A DNA stretch of 64,000 nt from an uncultured Lachnospiraceae bacterium (GTDB lineage Bacteria; Bacillota; Clostridia; Lachnospirales; Lachnospiraceae), in contig CAMVGV010000001.1 of NCBI GenBank assembly GCA_947167135.1, forward strand, positions 1 to 64,000. Direction: 5' to 3'. The translations under genes were made by a program, and so were the position numbers. A model generated the notes under the pieces. It worked only from the letters and a program-made list of their open reading frames with translations. It was not told the origin of the DNA and made no database searches. Positions 51,950 to 61,599 of this stretch are shown here, one piece after another. Positions within the stretch are counted from its first letter, which is position 1. Each line of letters starts with the position of its first letter.

Positions 51950-53121
51950 TGGAAACTCTTGATATTCTGATGGATATGGCGGTGATAATACTCTTCGCCA
52001 AGTTTTTTGCACTGCTTGCAAGGAAGCTCCATGCACCCCAGGTGGCGGGCGAGATAATCGCAGGGATAATCATAGGTCCGACACTTCTGAATCTTGTGCA
52101 GACAACGGATTTCTTAAATGAAATGGCTGAGCTCGGAGTCATACTCCTTATGTTCAGCGCAGGTCTCGAGACGGACTTAAGAGAACTGAAGAAATCCGGG
52201 TTAAAAGCTACACTCATTGCCTGCGCAGGGGTTTTTTTACCTCTGATCCTCGGAACCCTTCTCTATATGTGCTTCTACGGATTTGACGTTGCGGGCAGTC
52301 CGGAATTTATAAAGGCGCTTTTCATAGGTACCATACTCACAGCTACCAGTGTAAGCATCACGGTGCAGGTATTAAAGGAGCTCGGAAAGATATCAACGGA
52401 GCTCGGGATGACCATAATGAGCGCCGCGATCATAGATGATGTTATAGGTATCCTGGTGCTTACGGCAGTGATAGGCATGAAGGATCCCAGCAGCAGTATT
52501 CTCCTTGTTGCGGGAAAGACCGTTCTCTTTTTCGTGCTTGCATTTTTTGCCGGTATTGTGCTCTATCAGGTAATGAAGAGGATAGACGAGCGCTATCCGC
52601 ATACCAGACGTATCCCCATTATCTCCATTGCCATCGCCTTTATCATGTCCTATGTGGCGGACAGATATTTCGGTGTTGCGGATATAACGGGAGCCTTTCT
52701 TGCGGGAGTGATCTTAAGCTCTTTAAAGGACTCCGAATATATTGAAAGGAGGGTCGATATCAATTCCTATACCTTTTTCGGCCCGGTTTTCTTTGCGTCC
52801 ATCGGTCTGCAGACAAATCTCCGCACCCTGGACTCCACCATTCTTTTATTCTCACTGGCATTCGTGGTAGTAGGACTGCTGTCCAAGATAGCAGGCTGCG
52901 GAGGAATGGGAAGGATCCTCGGATATAAGGGGAAGGATGCCCTCAGGATAGGAGTCGGCATGATGACCAGGGGCGAGGTGGCTCTTATCGTGACCCAGCG
53001 TGGCCTGAAGGCAGGTATCATCGGAAGCGAATACTTTACGGCCGTGATCCTGCTTATCGTGATAAGCTCTCTTTTGACCCCTCTTTTACTGAAGGCTCTG
53101 TTCACGGAAAAAACCGCCTGA
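51949..53121 (+). CDS. Cation:proton antiporter, CPA2 family
   Basis: This 390-residue antiporter has about 12 membrane helices, typical of the Na+/H+ exchanger domain without a TrkA/RCK regulatory tail. Motifs include PQVAGEIIAGIIIGPTLL, ELGVILLMFSAGLETDL, GTILTATSVSITVQVLKELG, AAIIDDVIGILVL (the ion-binding Asp-Asp pair) and GMMTRGEVALIV. The ion (sodium or potassium) cannot be told from sequence. It is the last gene of a two-gene unit and is followed by an AT-rich gap. Confidence 0.9.
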   Translation: METLDILMDMAVIILFAKFFALLARKLHAPQVAGEIIAGIIIGPTLLNLVQTTDFLNEMAELGVILLMFSAGLETDLRELKKSGLKATLIACAGVFLPLILGTLLYMCFYGFDVAGSPEFIKALFIGTILTATSVSITVQVLKELGKISTELGMTIMSAAIIDDVIGILVLTAVIGMKDPSSSILLVAGKTVLFFVLAFFAGIVLYQVMKRIDERYPHTRRIPIISIAIAFIMSYVADRYFGVADITGAFLAGVILSSLKDSEYIERRVDINSYTFFGPVFFASIGLQTNLRTLDSTILLFSLAFVVVGLLSKIAGCGGMGRILGYKGKDALRIGVGMMTRGEVALIVTQRGLKAGIIGSEYFTAVILLIVISSLLTPLLLKALFTEKTA

Positions 53122-53216
53122 GACCTGATTTGCATAAGTTATTTACATAATTTTTAACCAATTCTTCACATTTTTTTAATTTTTCCCCATAATTTGTAGA
53201 AATATCACAAATATTA

Positions 53217-53225
53217 TGCTATATT
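53217..53225 (+). promoter_or_regulatory. Possible extended -10 promoter for the wall amidase gene
   Basis: TGCTATATT (hexamer TATATT at 53220-53225) lies in a very AT-rich 200-bp gap. The nearest -35-like TTGTAG is 20 bases upstream, too far, so this would rely on the extended -10. Confidence 0.35.
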
Positions 53226-53323
53226 TTGTGTGTTGTTTTTAAAACCAGTAGACATAATCTATGTACTATAATTTAGTGAATACCTGTGTTTCAGGATATA
53301 AAAGCTATTGTAGAGGAGAGGTT

Positions 53324-56300
53324 ATGAAAAAACGTACCAAGTATTTAACAGCAATCATTTTGTCTGCCGCGATGATAGCCGGAACGGTGAGTCCGGGCTT
53401 TGCGCAGGAGGTCGGTGATACCGTCTCTATCGAAAGCAGCATTGCTATTACTGAGGAGGGAGACAGCAGTGAGATTATTGAAGGTGAGAGCGGGAATCCT
53501 GAAGTTCAGGCAGAAGCTGAGGAGGCGCCTGAGACCGCGGATGCTGGTCTGGAGGCAGATAACGGAGCATCCGGTGAAGTTTCTGATAATGTAGCGGAGA
53601 AACCGGACGTACCTGCAGAGCCGGAATATGTCGAAGAGTTCGGAGAGACTGCTGACGCAGAGGCGGGACTGGATGAGAAAACCTGGGTTCCCGGCCACTG
53701 GGTGGAAAATTTTGAATATGAATATGACGGTAATCTCCATCTGCCCGGAGACTATAATATCTACGACTCATTCGGTGCAGGAACTGTTTACAGGGTTGAA
53801 AAGACAGGAGAGAATATCACAAAGCAAGAAAGAGTGAAGGATATCACAGAGTCTTCAAGAATTGTCTCCTTCAATGCCATAAAGTCGATAAGCCAGAACT
53901 ATCTGTATGTGTTCGAACCTGCCGGCGGTGAGGATGGAAAAAAGCTTGAGATCAACGTAAGGATAAAAAAGAGAGACGTTACCATCCGTAGCGCAACATA
54001 CGCGAAAACATATGACGGGAAGCCTCTTTCGCAGAATTCGGCAGCCGAACCCAAGGAACCTGAGGTCGTCAGGGGTTCTATGGCCGGACAAGAAAAATTC
54101 AACTATGTTTTCACCGGAATAAACAAGGGAGACCCTGAGAAGGACACCTCGGTTCCGAATACCTTCATCGCTTCATCAAACGGTGATGCCATTCTTGAAA
54201 ACTATAATACCAGCTATGAATACGGAAATCTTGTAATATCTGCTTCAAGGAACGGGGTAAATTCCCTTCCGGCTCCTTCGGGGGTAAAAGCCGTAATAGA
54301 CAATAATGGAAGGATAAAGCTCACCTGGAAGAAGGTAAAGTCATATAAGAGTAACGGCAAGGGTGGAGGAAAGACCGCCTACAGGATATGGAGATATAAC
54401 GGTGATGACACCTGGACTTCTCTGGGAGAGGTCAGTAAGAGATCATTTCTGGACTCCACGGCGGGTGAAAACGAGAGACTGATATATAAGATAGCAGCCT
54501 TCGGTTATGATTCATCCGGGGTTCAGGGGGAGAGCGAGACCCCTGCCTATGTCAGGACTACACCGAAGATTGTCAGCGCTTCGCCCTATGACGGGGTAAA
54601 GTCCGTAAATGTCACCTTTATGGGACTCGGTACCGACTCGGATCATTATATTCTGGAGCATTGGAATAAGAAGAGCAAGGGCGCAAGGGATGAGATAGAT
54701 GTAAATAAATATAATTCCGCTACCGGAAAATACGAGGGAAAGAATCGCACCTTAAGCACAAACTGTTATACGGATGCGGGAGGACCGAGTGTGCAGGTAT
54801 CAGTGAATAAGGCCACAATGTGCTTCAGGGTAAAGGCAAAGGAGAGCTCTGTCTATGACTTCGGAAAGAAGGAGACAATACCCGAATCAAAGTGGTCAAA
54901 GGTACAGAATGTAAAGATGATCTCCACCGCTCCCGTGCTCCGCGGGGAAAGGAAATCAAAGAGCTCCTTTGAGCTTAAGTGGAATAAGATAAACAAGGCA
55001 AACGCGTATCTCCTGGAGTGGAGCAAGACACCGGACTTCAAGACATTTTACGGTGATGCACCGCTCTACTGCAGCAAGGATACAAAATCCTCATATTATA
55101 ATTCGAGGTCATATACGGTTGAGGGTGTGGAATTCGGCGTGCCTTACTACTGCAGGGTTACGGCTTATAAGAAGAAAAAGGGTGAGGCCGGCTATGGTAC
55201 TGCCCTCGGGACCTCGGCAGTGCTCGTGGAATACGGAAGACAGGAAGCCGTAAAGGATCTCAGCGCAGAGTATTATGAAGACGGTAATCACAGATGCGAT
55301 GCCAAGCTCACTTGGAAGGATGACGCCGAAAATATAAGGGGTTACTACATTCAGAGGTGGAGCTACGCATACAACAAAGCCACCAAGGCCTATGATACCG
55401 AAACCGGACATGCAGTCATTAATGATTACAAGACCATGTCAAGTAATTATATTAAGAAGAACGGTTCCGAAATAAGATATGTTAATCAGGACGGCGAAAA
55501 GATAAACAATGGAGAACTGATAAAGTACAGAGTACAGTCGGTTACCTATTACGGAGCCGGTGCCGGTGAATTCCATGACGGCTATGTATTCGGCGAGCCT
55601 TCGGATTTCTACTATATGAATCCTTCCGGAGTGGACTTTGCAAAGAAGAAGTATGTTGTGAAGACAGGGGAGACCCTTACTCCGAAAATAAAGCTAAAGC
55701 CGGCCAAGATGCCGAAAAAGGCGGACGGTCTCACACAGGCCGAATTCAAGAAGATCTTCTTCCTGAATGACAAGATGGAATATACACTGGAGAGCGATAG
55801 TTATACCGCTTCCGAGATCAAGAAGTTTGTGACCGTCGGATCCACTTCAGGAAAGCTTAAGGGTGTAAAGGGCCACAAGGCAAAGGATATAAAGCTTAAG
55901 GTTACGTCACCGAATGATCCGTCAAACGTATTTGCAACGACCATCGTCTGTGTCGGAGGAAAGGGAGCGGCTTCGGATCCGGCAACGGAGAAATCCACAA
56001 CCGAGCTCACCGTTTGTATAGACGCAGGCCATGGCGGCAAGGATGACGGCGCGACAGGAAACGGCATTACCGAGAAGAGTATGAACCTGAAGATCGCAAA
56101 GAAGGTGGGATCCTATCTTGAAAAGAAGGGCGCAAAGGTTTATTATACGAGGACGGATGATACCTATGTATCCCTGACGGACAGAACGGATTACGCGGAT
56201 GATAATAACTGCAATCTCTTTGTCAGCATGCACTGCAATTCTGCTGAAAGCTCAGGTTCTAACGGAACAGAGGTCTATTATTCGGTAAAGAGTAAATACG

Positions 56301-56566
56301 CGAAGCACAAGCTTGCGGACGAGATAAGCTCAGCTGTTTCAAAGGCTCTCGGAACCACGAACATCGGTTCAAAGACCCGTTCGGGAAATGACGGCGACTA
56401 TTACTCGGTAATAAGAACCTCTGCAGCAAAGGGGATATCCGGACTCATCGTAGAGCATGCCTTCATTTCAAATTCCTCTGATGCGGAGAAGCTTAAGGAC
56501 GACAGCAAGCTCGATGATATGGCCAAGGCCGAGGCGGAAGCCATATACAAATATTGGAACAAGTAA
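53324..56566 (+). CDS. Secreted N-acetylmuramoyl-L-alanine amidase with Fn3-like regions
   Basis: The product hydrolyses the bond between MurNAc and L-alanine in peptidoglycan. The frame opens at 53261, but GAGGAGAG points to the ATG at 53324, giving a signal peptide (KYLTAIILSAAMIAGTVSPG) and about 1080 residues. An acidic linker is followed by several fibronectin-III-like segments (PSGVKAVIDNNGRIKLTWKK and others). The C-terminal Amidase_3 domain has the zinc ligands His903 (DAGHGG), Glu917 (ITEKSMNL) and His970 (VSMHCN), and the catalytic Glu1044 (IVEHAF). It is unusually long for the family because of the modular N-terminus. It is probably cell-surface and active in wall remodelling. Confidence 0.9.
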   Translation: MKKRTKYLTAIILSAAMIAGTVSPGFAQEVGDTVSIESSIAITEEGDSSEIIEGESGNPEVQAEAEEAPETADAGLEADNGASGEVSDNVAEKPDVPAEPEYVEEFGETADAEAGLDEKTWVPGHWVENFEYEYDGNLHLPGDYNIYDSFGAGTVYRVEKTGENITKQERVKDITESSRIVSFNAIKSISQNYLYVFEPAGGEDGKKLEINVRIKKRDVTIRSATYAKTYDGKPLSQNSAAEPKEPEVVRGSMAGQEKFNYVFTGINKGDPEKDTSVPNTFIASSNGDAILENYNTSYEYGNLVISASRNGVNSLPAPSGVKAVIDNNGRIKLTWKKVKSYKSNGKGGGKTAYRIWRYNGDDTWTSLGEVSKRSFLDSTAGENERLIYKIAAFGYDSSGVQGESETPAYVRTTPKIVSASPYDGVKSVNVTFMGLGTDSDHYILEHWNKKSKGARDEIDVNKYNSATGKYEGKNRTLSTNCYTDAGGPSVQVSVNKATMCFRVKAKESSVYDFGKKETIPESKWSKVQNVKMISTAPVLRGERKSKSSFELKWNKINKANAYLLEWSKTPDFKTFYGDAPLYCSKDTKSSYYNSRSYTVEGVEFGVPYYCRVTAYKKKKGEAGYGTALGTSAVLVEYGRQEAVKDLSAEYYEDGNHRCDAKLTWKDDAENIRGYYIQRWSYAYNKATKAYDTETGHAVINDYKTMSSNYIKKNGSEIRYVNQDGEKINNGELIKYRVQSVTYYGAGAGEFHDGYVFGEPSDFYYMNPSGVDFAKKKYVVKTGETLTPKIKLKPAKMPKKADGLTQAEFKKIFFLNDKMEYTLESDSYTASEIKKFVTVGSTSGKLKGVKGHKAKDIKLKVTSPNDPSNVFATTIVCVGGKGAASDPATEKSTTELTVCIDAGHGGKDDGATGNGITEKSMNLKIAKKVGSYLEKKGAKVYYTRTDDTYVSLTDRTDYADDNNCNLFVSMHCNSAESSGSNGTEVYYSVKSKYAKHKLADEISSAVSKALGTTNIGSKTRSGNDGDYYSVIRTSAAKGISGLIVEHAFISNSSDAEKLKDDSKLDDMAKAEAEAIYKYWNK

Positions 56567-56625
56567 TTAGCCGAAGCTTCTGTTCTTTTCAAGTGGGGAC
56601 TATCCCATAGAGTAAGAGACGTATT

Positions 56626-57327
56626 ATGTATAAGTGTAAATTAAGGTTAATATTACTACTGACGGCCGCGGCGGTGCTTTTCACCGCCTGCGGCATATTT
56701 GATAAAACAAAGACAGCGGACGCGGATCCTTCCGGGGCTGCTTCGGAAAGCAGTGAAGAAGGTGAGGAGGAAGAGTACGAAGCGCCCGAGGCAGAAGAGA
56801 TCGATCAGGACAGCGCGGATAAGTTTTTGAGTGAAAAGCTGGATGAGCTTGACTGCAGAGCGGTCTTCAGTGAATATTCAGAGGTGGACGGGGTTGACGT
56901 TTACCTCTATTCTGTAGTAAATAAAAAGGAAGTGGAACTGGATCAGATGCTGGCGGTCAATGCGGTATCCGGTGAGGTCATGGTCTATGACTATGACAAT
57001 GATAAGCTTCTTCCCTTTGACAGGTTTGAGTACTATGTGGACAGCGGAAGCGGCGAAGTCGGCTGGGACTCAAAGTATTATCTGGAGCCCAGAACCGTGG
57101 AGCTCTTGCCGGCGGACGATAACAGCTTTGAATTCACCATAAAAAAGAAGGGCGAGGAAAAGCCTGAGCTGGAGGGTGTTGCAGCGGTTGATCCCGGCAA
57201 GAAGAATGAAGCGGTCTATGAGGACGACAAGGTGTCTCTGACCTTCTTAAATAAGGGCGACACCCTGGAGATCAGCGATAACGGCAATATCAGCGGTCTC
57301 GCCGGCATATACAGCAGACAGGAGTAA
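56626..57327 (+). CDS. Lipoprotein of unknown function
   Basis: This 233-residue protein has a clear lipobox (LLLTAAAVLFTACG) with lipidated Cys22. An acidic Ser/Glu-rich linker follows (GAASESSEEGEEEEYEAPEA). The folded part (LDCRAVFSEYSEVDGVDVYL, LAVNAVSGEVMVYDYDNDKL) has PepSY-like strand spacing but no motif I can name. It lies between a wall amidase and a putative glycoside hydrolase gene, 10 bp before the latter, so a wall-associated role is likely. Confidence 0.65.
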   Translation: MYKCKLRLILLLTAAAVLFTACGIFDKTKTADADPSGAASESSEEGEEEEYEAPEAEEIDQDSADKFLSEKLDELDCRAVFSEYSEVDGVDVYLYSVVNKKEVELDQMLAVNAVSGEVMVYDYDNDKLLPFDRFEYYVDSGSGEVGWDSKYYLEPRTVELLPADDNSFEFTIKKKGEEKPELEGVAAVDPGKKNEAVYEDDKVSLTFLNKGDTLEISDNGNISGLAGIYSRQE

Positions 57328-57337
57328 TAAGGAAAAT

Positions 57338-58339
57338 ATGAAGATTATAAAGAAGCTACTGGCGGTTTTGCTTACGGTTGCAGTCCTTTCCGGGGCGTCA
57401 AATGCAGTGGGACTCAATCTCGAAAGGGCAGAGGCGGCTCCTTCGGGACTTAAGGGGGTGTGGTTTTCCTTCCTTGACTGGCAGATGTATCTGAAGGGCA
57501 AGGATCAGGGCGGCTTTGATTCCGCCTTTTCATCGGTCTGCGATACCACGCTCTCACATGGCTTAAACACAATATTTGTCCACGTAAGGAGCCATAATGA
57601 TGCGGTGTATCCTTCCCGGATATACCCCTGGAGCAGCCAGATGCTGAACGGTTCAGACCCGGGCTACGATCCCCTTAAGGATATGGTGGATATAGCACAT
57701 TCAAAGGGACTCAGCATCCATGCCTGGATAAATCCTTACGGCTTCAGGAACGGTGCGATATCCGCAAACCCCCAGCTTTCCAACACAGCAAACGTGGTGG
57801 CGGGAGTGCAGGAGATAGTATCGAATTACGCGGTGGACGGAATACATTTTGACGACTACTTCCCTCCCATAGGAAAGGGAGAGATGAATTCCATGGTGAG
57901 CCAGGTTCATGGAGTCTGTTCCGGAGCCGGAAAGCTTTTCGGTATTTCACCCCAGGGAAACTTAAGTAACGTCCGTGCATCCTCCGCAGATGTGGATACC
58001 TGGCTTTCAACCGGCGGATATGTGGACTATCTGGTGCCGCAGATCTACTGGTCGGATAATTACGGAGCAGGCGGGAACGTTACCATGTTCTCGGACCGCG
58101 CAGCTAAATTCAAGTCCATAGATTCAGCAGGGATAACGCTATATGTCGGGCTTGCGGCATACAAGGCAGGGCAGCCGGTATCGGGAGATCCGGGCTGGGC
58201 TTCTTCATCGACAAACCTTGCCGGACAGAGAGACAAAGCATATGCAAACGGATACAGCGGTTACGTGCTTTACCGTTACAGCACCCTGGTAAGCGGTGCG
58301 GCGCAGGCGGAGCTCGGGGCACTTCAGGCAAAGGGATAA
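57338..58339 (+). CDS. Secreted glycosyl hydrolase-like 10 (GHL10/DUF187) protein
   Basis: This 333-residue protein has a signal peptide (LLAVLLTVAVLSGASNAVG). It then has the TIM-barrel pattern of GHL10/YngK-like proteins: GLKGVWFSFLDWQMYL, GLNTIFVHVRSHNDAVYPS, DPLKDMVDIAHSKGLSIHAW, NPYGFRNGAI and YAVDGIHFDDYFPP. The acidic residues of HFDDYF are the likely active site. Members are thought to act on cell-wall or surface glycans. Its context (wall amidase, lipoprotein) fits. AAGGAAAAT lies before the ATG. Confidence 0.82.
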   Translation: MKIIKKLLAVLLTVAVLSGASNAVGLNLERAEAAPSGLKGVWFSFLDWQMYLKGKDQGGFDSAFSSVCDTTLSHGLNTIFVHVRSHNDAVYPSRIYPWSSQMLNGSDPGYDPLKDMVDIAHSKGLSIHAWINPYGFRNGAISANPQLSNTANVVAGVQEIVSNYAVDGIHFDDYFPPIGKGEMNSMVSQVHGVCSGAGKLFGISPQGNLSNVRASSADVDTWLSTGGYVDYLVPQIYWSDNYGAGGNVTMFSDRAAKFKSIDSAGITLYVGLAAYKAGQPVSGDPGWASSSTNLAGQRDKAYANGYSGYVLYRYSTLVSGAAQAELGALQAKG

Positions 58340-58348
58340 AGTAAAATT

Positions 58349-59176
58349 ATGAAAAAAGCCATAGTGATCCTTCCCATAAGCGGGGAAGAAAGACAGGAAT
58401 ATGAATCCTTAAAGGGATATGATTTTTCATTTGTTGAAGCGGACAAGCTGACAGCAGAGGAGTTTCAGTCAGCCTCTCTTGTCATCGGGAAGCTGAGTCC
58501 GGCTAAGCTTAGGATCCTTTCTTCGGAGCAGGCAGCTACGAGCCCGGAAATACAGGGTGATCCGGGAGTTTCGAAGATACTGAATAAGCCGCTTATTCTG
58601 GCTTCGGCATCGCCAAGAAGAAGGGAGCTCCTAAAAAAGGCAGACATACCCTTCACCGTAATGCCTGCCGATATCGAGGAGGTTATGGTGGCCGGGGAGC
58701 CTGCGGACGTGGCAGAGGAAATATCCTCATACAAGGCGGAATATGTGGCGGATAAGCTCATCAGGGAAGAAAAGCAGGATTCCTTTGTGATCCTTTCTGC
58801 AGATACTATAGTAACCGTGGACGGGAAGGTTCTGGGAAAGCCCAGGGACGAAGAGGAAGCCTTCAATGTACTGAAAGAGCTTCAGGGAAGAGAGCATGAG
58901 GTCTATACCGGAGTCACAATTGCCGTTAAGCATCCGGGGAAGAACGTGCATTATAAGCAGTTCCATGAGAAGACCAGAGTGAAGATCTATCCTGTAAGCG
59001 ACGAACAGATAAGGGATTATATCTCTACGGGCGAGCCCCTGGATAAGGCAGGTTCATATGCCATACAGGGATCCTTTGCAAAATATATCAAAAGCATAAA
59101 GGGAGACTACAGCAATGTTGTGGGGCTCCCGGTAGGCAGAGTATTTAAGGAGCTTAAGCAGTTCCTAAGGAAATAA
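58349..59176 (+). CDS. Maf-type nucleotide pyrophosphatase with N-terminal extension
   Basis: Maf proteins hydrolyse non-canonical nucleoside triphosphates (dTTP/UTP or modified bases) to monophosphates. The Maf domain begins at about residue 80: LILASASPRRRELLKKADI, SYKAEYVADKL, ILSADTIVTVDGKVLGKPRD, and GSYAIQGSFAKYIKSIKGDY. The first 80 residues (KKAIVILPISGEERQEYE...LVIGKLSPAKLRILSSEQAA) resemble the beginning of a D-2-hydroxyacid dehydrogenase and are fused in frame. No Met lies at the usual Maf start, so the extension appears to be translated. It overlaps the MBOAT gene by one codon position (TAATG). Confidence 0.85.
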   Translation: MKKAIVILPISGEERQEYESLKGYDFSFVEADKLTAEEFQSASLVIGKLSPAKLRILSSEQAATSPEIQGDPGVSKILNKPLILASASPRRRELLKKADIPFTVMPADIEEVMVAGEPADVAEEISSYKAEYVADKLIREEKQDSFVILSADTIVTVDGKVLGKPRDEEEAFNVLKELQGREHEVYTGVTIAVKHPGKNVHYKQFHEKTRVKIYPVSDEQIRDYISTGEPLDKAGSYAIQGSFAKYIKSIKGDYSNVVGLPVGRVFKELKQFLRK

Positions 59177-60603
59177 TGATATTTAATTCAGTCTCATTTG
59201 CGGTCTTTTTTCCGGTCGCAGTACTGATATATTTCATATTGCCTGCAAAGGCAGGCAAGGCTAGAAGGATATGGCTGCTCTTATGCAGCTATTATTTCTA
59301 TATGAGTCAGGGAGCAGGTTATGTACTGCTCCTCCTTCTTGCTACCGTGATAACATATATATCGGCGTTCTGGGTCTATAAGAACCGCTTTCTCCTTACA
59401 CTTTCCTTTGTATTGGAGCTGTCACTCCTTTTCTTTTTCAAGTATTTCAATTTTTTCTGCGAGACCTTCGGGATAGAGACCGGCTTTAACATACTGCTTC
59501 CGGTGGGGATATCCTTTTATATCTTTAAATCCCTCTCATACATTGCGGATGTTTATAAGGGTGAATGCAGTCCGGAAAGGGATTTTGTAAGGTATGCGCT
59601 GTTCGTATCCTTCTTCCCCGAGCTTCTCGCGGGACCCATAAGCCGTGCCCCCTCAGTGCTGCCCCAGTTTAATGAAGAGCACAGCTTTGAGTATGAGCGG
59701 GTGCGTCACGGTCTTTTACGGATGCTGTGGGGATATTTTGTGAAGCTCGTTATCGCCTCACGGCTTTCCATAATGGTGGATCTCATTTTTTCAAATGTGG
59801 ATTATGCGGACGGCCTGCAGCTTCTGGTTGCGGCGCTATCCTTTTCAGTACAGATCTACTGCGACTTTATGAGCTATTCCGAGATAGCTCTGGGAGCCGG
59901 GGAGATATTCGGGATACAGCTCCACGAGAACTTCCGTCAGCCTTTTCTCGCCACCAGTCTGTCGGACGCCTGGAGAAGGTGGCATATGTCCCTTATGCAC
60001 TGGTTTAAGGACTATCTTTATATTCCCCTTGGAGGAAGCAGAAAGGGGAAGCTTCGGAAATATCTGAATATCCTTATAGTATTCACTCTTTCCGGTCTCT
60101 GGCACGGTGCAGCCTTTACCTATATAGTATGGGGATTTCTGTCAGGTCTCCTGCAGGTTCTGGGAGAGGTGACATATGGCTTCAGAAGCCGTTTAATAGC
60201 GGCCTTTCCGGTGGACAACCCCTTCACGGCAAAGGTGCATTCATATTATATGAGGATCATGACATATTTCCTTTTCAGCTTCACAGCGGTCTTCTTCAGA
60301 TCGGAAAGCGTGTCCGATGCGGTGAAGATCATAGAGAAGATCTTTACCGATATCAATTTATCTGTGATAAGAAGCTTTGATATAACCGCTCTCGGTCTCG
60401 GAACCTTTAATCTCTGTATTGCCTTTGCCATGGTCATATTCCTTTTCGTTACCGACATAATAAAGGAGAAAAAGGGGGATATCTTCTCCCTGGTACTGGG
60501 TTCCGCCTGGTATGTGCGATGGACGGTTTATTTCTTCCTCACACTGGCAATAATATTCAGCGCGAATATCGGAGCCGCGAAGTTTATTTATTTTGAATTC
60601 TGA
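59176..60603 (+). CDS. MBOAT-family O-acyltransferase, third copy
   Basis: This 475-residue MBOAT is of the AlgI/PatA/DltB type, more typical of polysaccharide O-acetylation than the two 531-residue copies. Motifs are LPVGISFYIFKSLSYIADVY, SFFPELLAGPISRAPSVLPQ, LSDAWRRWHMSLMHWFKDYL and LSGLWHGAAFTYIVWG, with the catalytic-site His near residue 309. Its start overlaps the maf stop (TAATGATA) and it ends directly before the SGNH gene. Acetyl-CoA is the likely donor, by analogy with AlgI-type proteins. Confidence 0.87.
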   Translation: MIFNSVSFAVFFPVAVLIYFILPAKAGKARRIWLLLCSYYFYMSQGAGYVLLLLLATVITYISAFWVYKNRFLLTLSFVLELSLLFFFKYFNFFCETFGIETGFNILLPVGISFYIFKSLSYIADVYKGECSPERDFVRYALFVSFFPELLAGPISRAPSVLPQFNEEHSFEYERVRHGLLRMLWGYFVKLVIASRLSIMVDLIFSNVDYADGLQLLVAALSFSVQIYCDFMSYSEIALGAGEIFGIQLHENFRQPFLATSLSDAWRRWHMSLMHWFKDYLYIPLGGSRKGKLRKYLNILIVFTLSGLWHGAAFTYIVWGFLSGLLQVLGEVTYGFRSRLIAAFPVDNPFTAKVHSYYMRIMTYFLFSFTAVFFRSESVSDAVKIIEKIFTDINLSVIRSFDITALGLGTFNLCIAFAMVIFLFVTDIIKEKKGDIFSLVLGSAWYVRWTVYFFLTLAIIFSANIGAAKFIYFEF

Positions 60604-61599
60604 ATGCACTGCATCTTAATTATGAACACATTTATCAGGCTTTTGAAAAAGTTCATACTGCTCGCCATTCCGCTTATGCTGGTTTGTGCTTATACGTTCC
60701 TTAACCCTATGGGCTATATGTCCTTAGAGTATCCTATGTGGGTTGAGGAAAAGGATGCGGTTCACGGGCCTTTCGGCAGCAGTGAACCGGAGATCCTTGT
60801 TGTGGGGGATTCCAGGGCGAAGTCCGGGATCATACCGAAGGAGATAGTTGAAGACGGCAGTATATACAATATTGCCATAGGCGGATCCACAGCCATAGAA
60901 ATGTACTTTGCCGTAAAGAATTATCTGAAGAATCACAGGGCTCCGGAGAAGGTTCTTTTGATCTTTGCACCCTTCCATTTCACGGAAATGGATAACTGGG
61001 ACCAGACGCTTTACTTTAATTATCTGTCCGCAGCCGAGGTGCTGGAGGTAAAGAAGGACGCAGTGAGGTACGGAACGAAGAAGGTCAATCATAACGGTTC
61101 GTTTGCCGATCTTTTATCATTTTCCCTGCGTCTGCCGAATAAGTATATGGATGCCCTTATCACCTCACGCTTCAACGGAAACAGGGCAGCTAACCTGAAG
61201 AAATACGCGGCTGTCCGGGAGGACGGCGGCTATACCGCATTCGGAGAGGATGAGTACAATGACGGTCTGAGCTACGAGACACATAAGGAGGACTTTGAGC
61301 TGGATCCTCTGGTGGATGAGTATTACATTAGGCTTTTGGATCTTCTGAAGGATGAGGGTATAGATGTGATAATCGAGCAGGCTCCCTTAAATACCGCCTC
61401 ACATGAGGCTATCAGGGATGAATATTTTACAGACTATGATGATTATATGCAGGGGATCGCAGACAGATATCCTTCTTTTTCAGTGGTAAGGGGAGTTCCG
61501 GAATACGACAATTCCTGTTTTGGGGACAATAACCACCTGAACCGCCGCGGTGCGGAGAAATTCAGCAGGGAGATTAAGGAGAAGTGGTTTGGGGAGTGA
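60604..61599 (+). CDS. Membrane-anchored SGNH-like protein, third copy
   Basis: This 331-residue partner of the MBOAT at 59176 has an N-terminal helix (LLKKFILLAIPLMLVCAYTF), block I ILVVGDSRAKSGI (Asp69, Ser70) and the C-terminal GDNNHLNRRGAEKFS. Proteins of this kind (AlgJ/AlgX-like) complete O-acetyl transfer to exported polysaccharide. The ATG follows the MBOAT stop without a gap, and ATG 60622 is a possible alternative. It is not closely similar to the SGNH proteins at 9358 and 24966. Confidence 0.75.
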   Translation: MHCILIMNTFIRLLKKFILLAIPLMLVCAYTFLNPMGYMSLEYPMWVEEKDAVHGPFGSSEPEILVVGDSRAKSGIIPKEIVEDGSIYNIAIGGSTAIEMYFAVKNYLKNHRAPEKVLLIFAPFHFTEMDNWDQTLYFNYLSAAEVLEVKKDAVRYGTKKVNHNGSFADLLSFSLRLPNKYMDALITSRFNGNRAANLKKYAAVREDGGYTAFGEDEYNDGLSYETHKEDFELDPLVDEYYIRLLDLLKDEGIDVIIEQAPLNTASHEAIRDEYFTDYDDYMQGIADRYPSFSVVRGVPEYDNSCFGDNNHLNRRGAEKFSREIKEKWFGE

